Shown here: piece by piece, positions 4,916 through 5,189 of the stretch
Layout: each line of letters begins with the position of its first letter
How positions within the stretch are numbered: position 1 is the stretch's first letter
DNA from: a bacterium
Lineage (GTDB): Bacteria; Desulfobacterota; Anaeroferrophillalia; Anaeroferrophillales; Tharpellaceae
Length of the DNA: 5,189 nt
NCBI GenBank assembly: GCA_029935295.1
Contig: JAOZKP010000210.1
Span: forward strand, 1 to 5,189
Direction of reading: 5' to 3'
The notes under the pieces: model-generated
Database searches by the model: none
The model's input: only the letters and a program-made list of their open reading frames with translations
Told to the model about the DNA's origin: nothing
Program-made: the position numbers and the translations under genes

Positions 4916-5189
4916 TAAAAAACCGACCCCAGAGAGGCTAGTTTTAGAAGCTCTTAAATGGGAATATCCAATGAGGGCAAAAATTACTATCCTCTATTTT
5001 TAAGTTAGAAAAGTCTTGGATCTTCTGATCTTCACTCTTGAACATCTTGGTAGTTCACAAATTTATAAAGCATTTCAGCATCCAGATCAATCGTATAAAA
5101 TTAATGTCAGAAAAATGGGGTTAGGCTTGACTTTTGGGTGTTTATCCGGTTCGGTTGGATGCTTCAAGGAGTTTCAATTGCGGGATATG

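Larger units (their letters stand above)
4823..5189. other. A/T-rich right flank and operon leader region
   Basis: No complete gene is supported here. A plus-strand frame covering 4662-5003 is mostly antisense to the collagen-like gene and codes nothing recognisable. The region carries a direct repeat (4851-4882) and a candidate minus-strand promoter (4887-4915). It also holds a GGGGTTAGG-type sequence at 5117-5125 and, near the right edge, AAGGAG (5166-5171) six bases before TTG-CGG-GAT-ATG. The last could be the start of a plus-strand gene running off the window, but only four codons are visible. Confidence 0.5.

Noticed and set aside
4662..5003. 113-codon plus-strand open frame
   Set aside because: It starts inside the collagen-like gene's signal region on the other strand and continues into A/T-rich spacer. 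The peptide looks like translated non-coding DNA.
5014..5048. Five TCTT motifs spaced 7-9 bases apart
   Set aside because: The spacing is irregular and the motif is only four bases, expected by chance in T-rich DNA.

Overview
The window looks like chromosomal DNA of a Gram-negative bacterium. Two exported proteins carry a Sec and a Tat signal, Shine-Dalgarno sites are canonical, and the gene families are common in Proteobacteria. A gammaproteobacterium is my best guess, but nothing here fixes the taxon. Base composition is uneven: the methyltransferase gene at the left and the last ~370 bases are clearly A/T-richer than the central genes.

Layout: bases 1-213 are a non-coding left flank with a T-rich tract and a possible promoter. 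Bases 214-1260 (+) encode a class I SAM-dependent methyltransferase whose active-site loop resembles protein arginine methyltransferases. Bases 1338-1892 (+) encode a GNAT acetyltransferase. The rest is one apparent four-gene operon on the minus strand, read from right to left. It comprises a Sec-exported collagen-like, glycine-rich protein (4822-3524), a phage tail-collar/MdpB-type protein (3469-2957), a Tat-signal protein of unknown function (2918-2187) and a DUF6916-type protein (2175-1870). The operon ends by overlapping the 3' end of the GNAT gene by 23 bases. Bases 4823-5189 hold its putative promoter, a helically phased direct repeat and otherwise unexplained A/T-rich DNA.

How the genes may work together: tail-collar (MdpB) proteins, DUF6916 proteins and GNATs of this type recur together in bacterial genomes without a complete phage (recalled knowledge, not searched here). 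In this window the set is joined by a collagen-like, beta-repeat-type surface protein and a Tat-exported partner. The cluster is best read as a domesticated tail-fibre-like surface or secreted module of unknown function. The link of the methyltransferase to it is by proximity only. No tRNA, rRNA, CRISPR array, complete insertion sequence or phage structural gene other than the collar protein was found.
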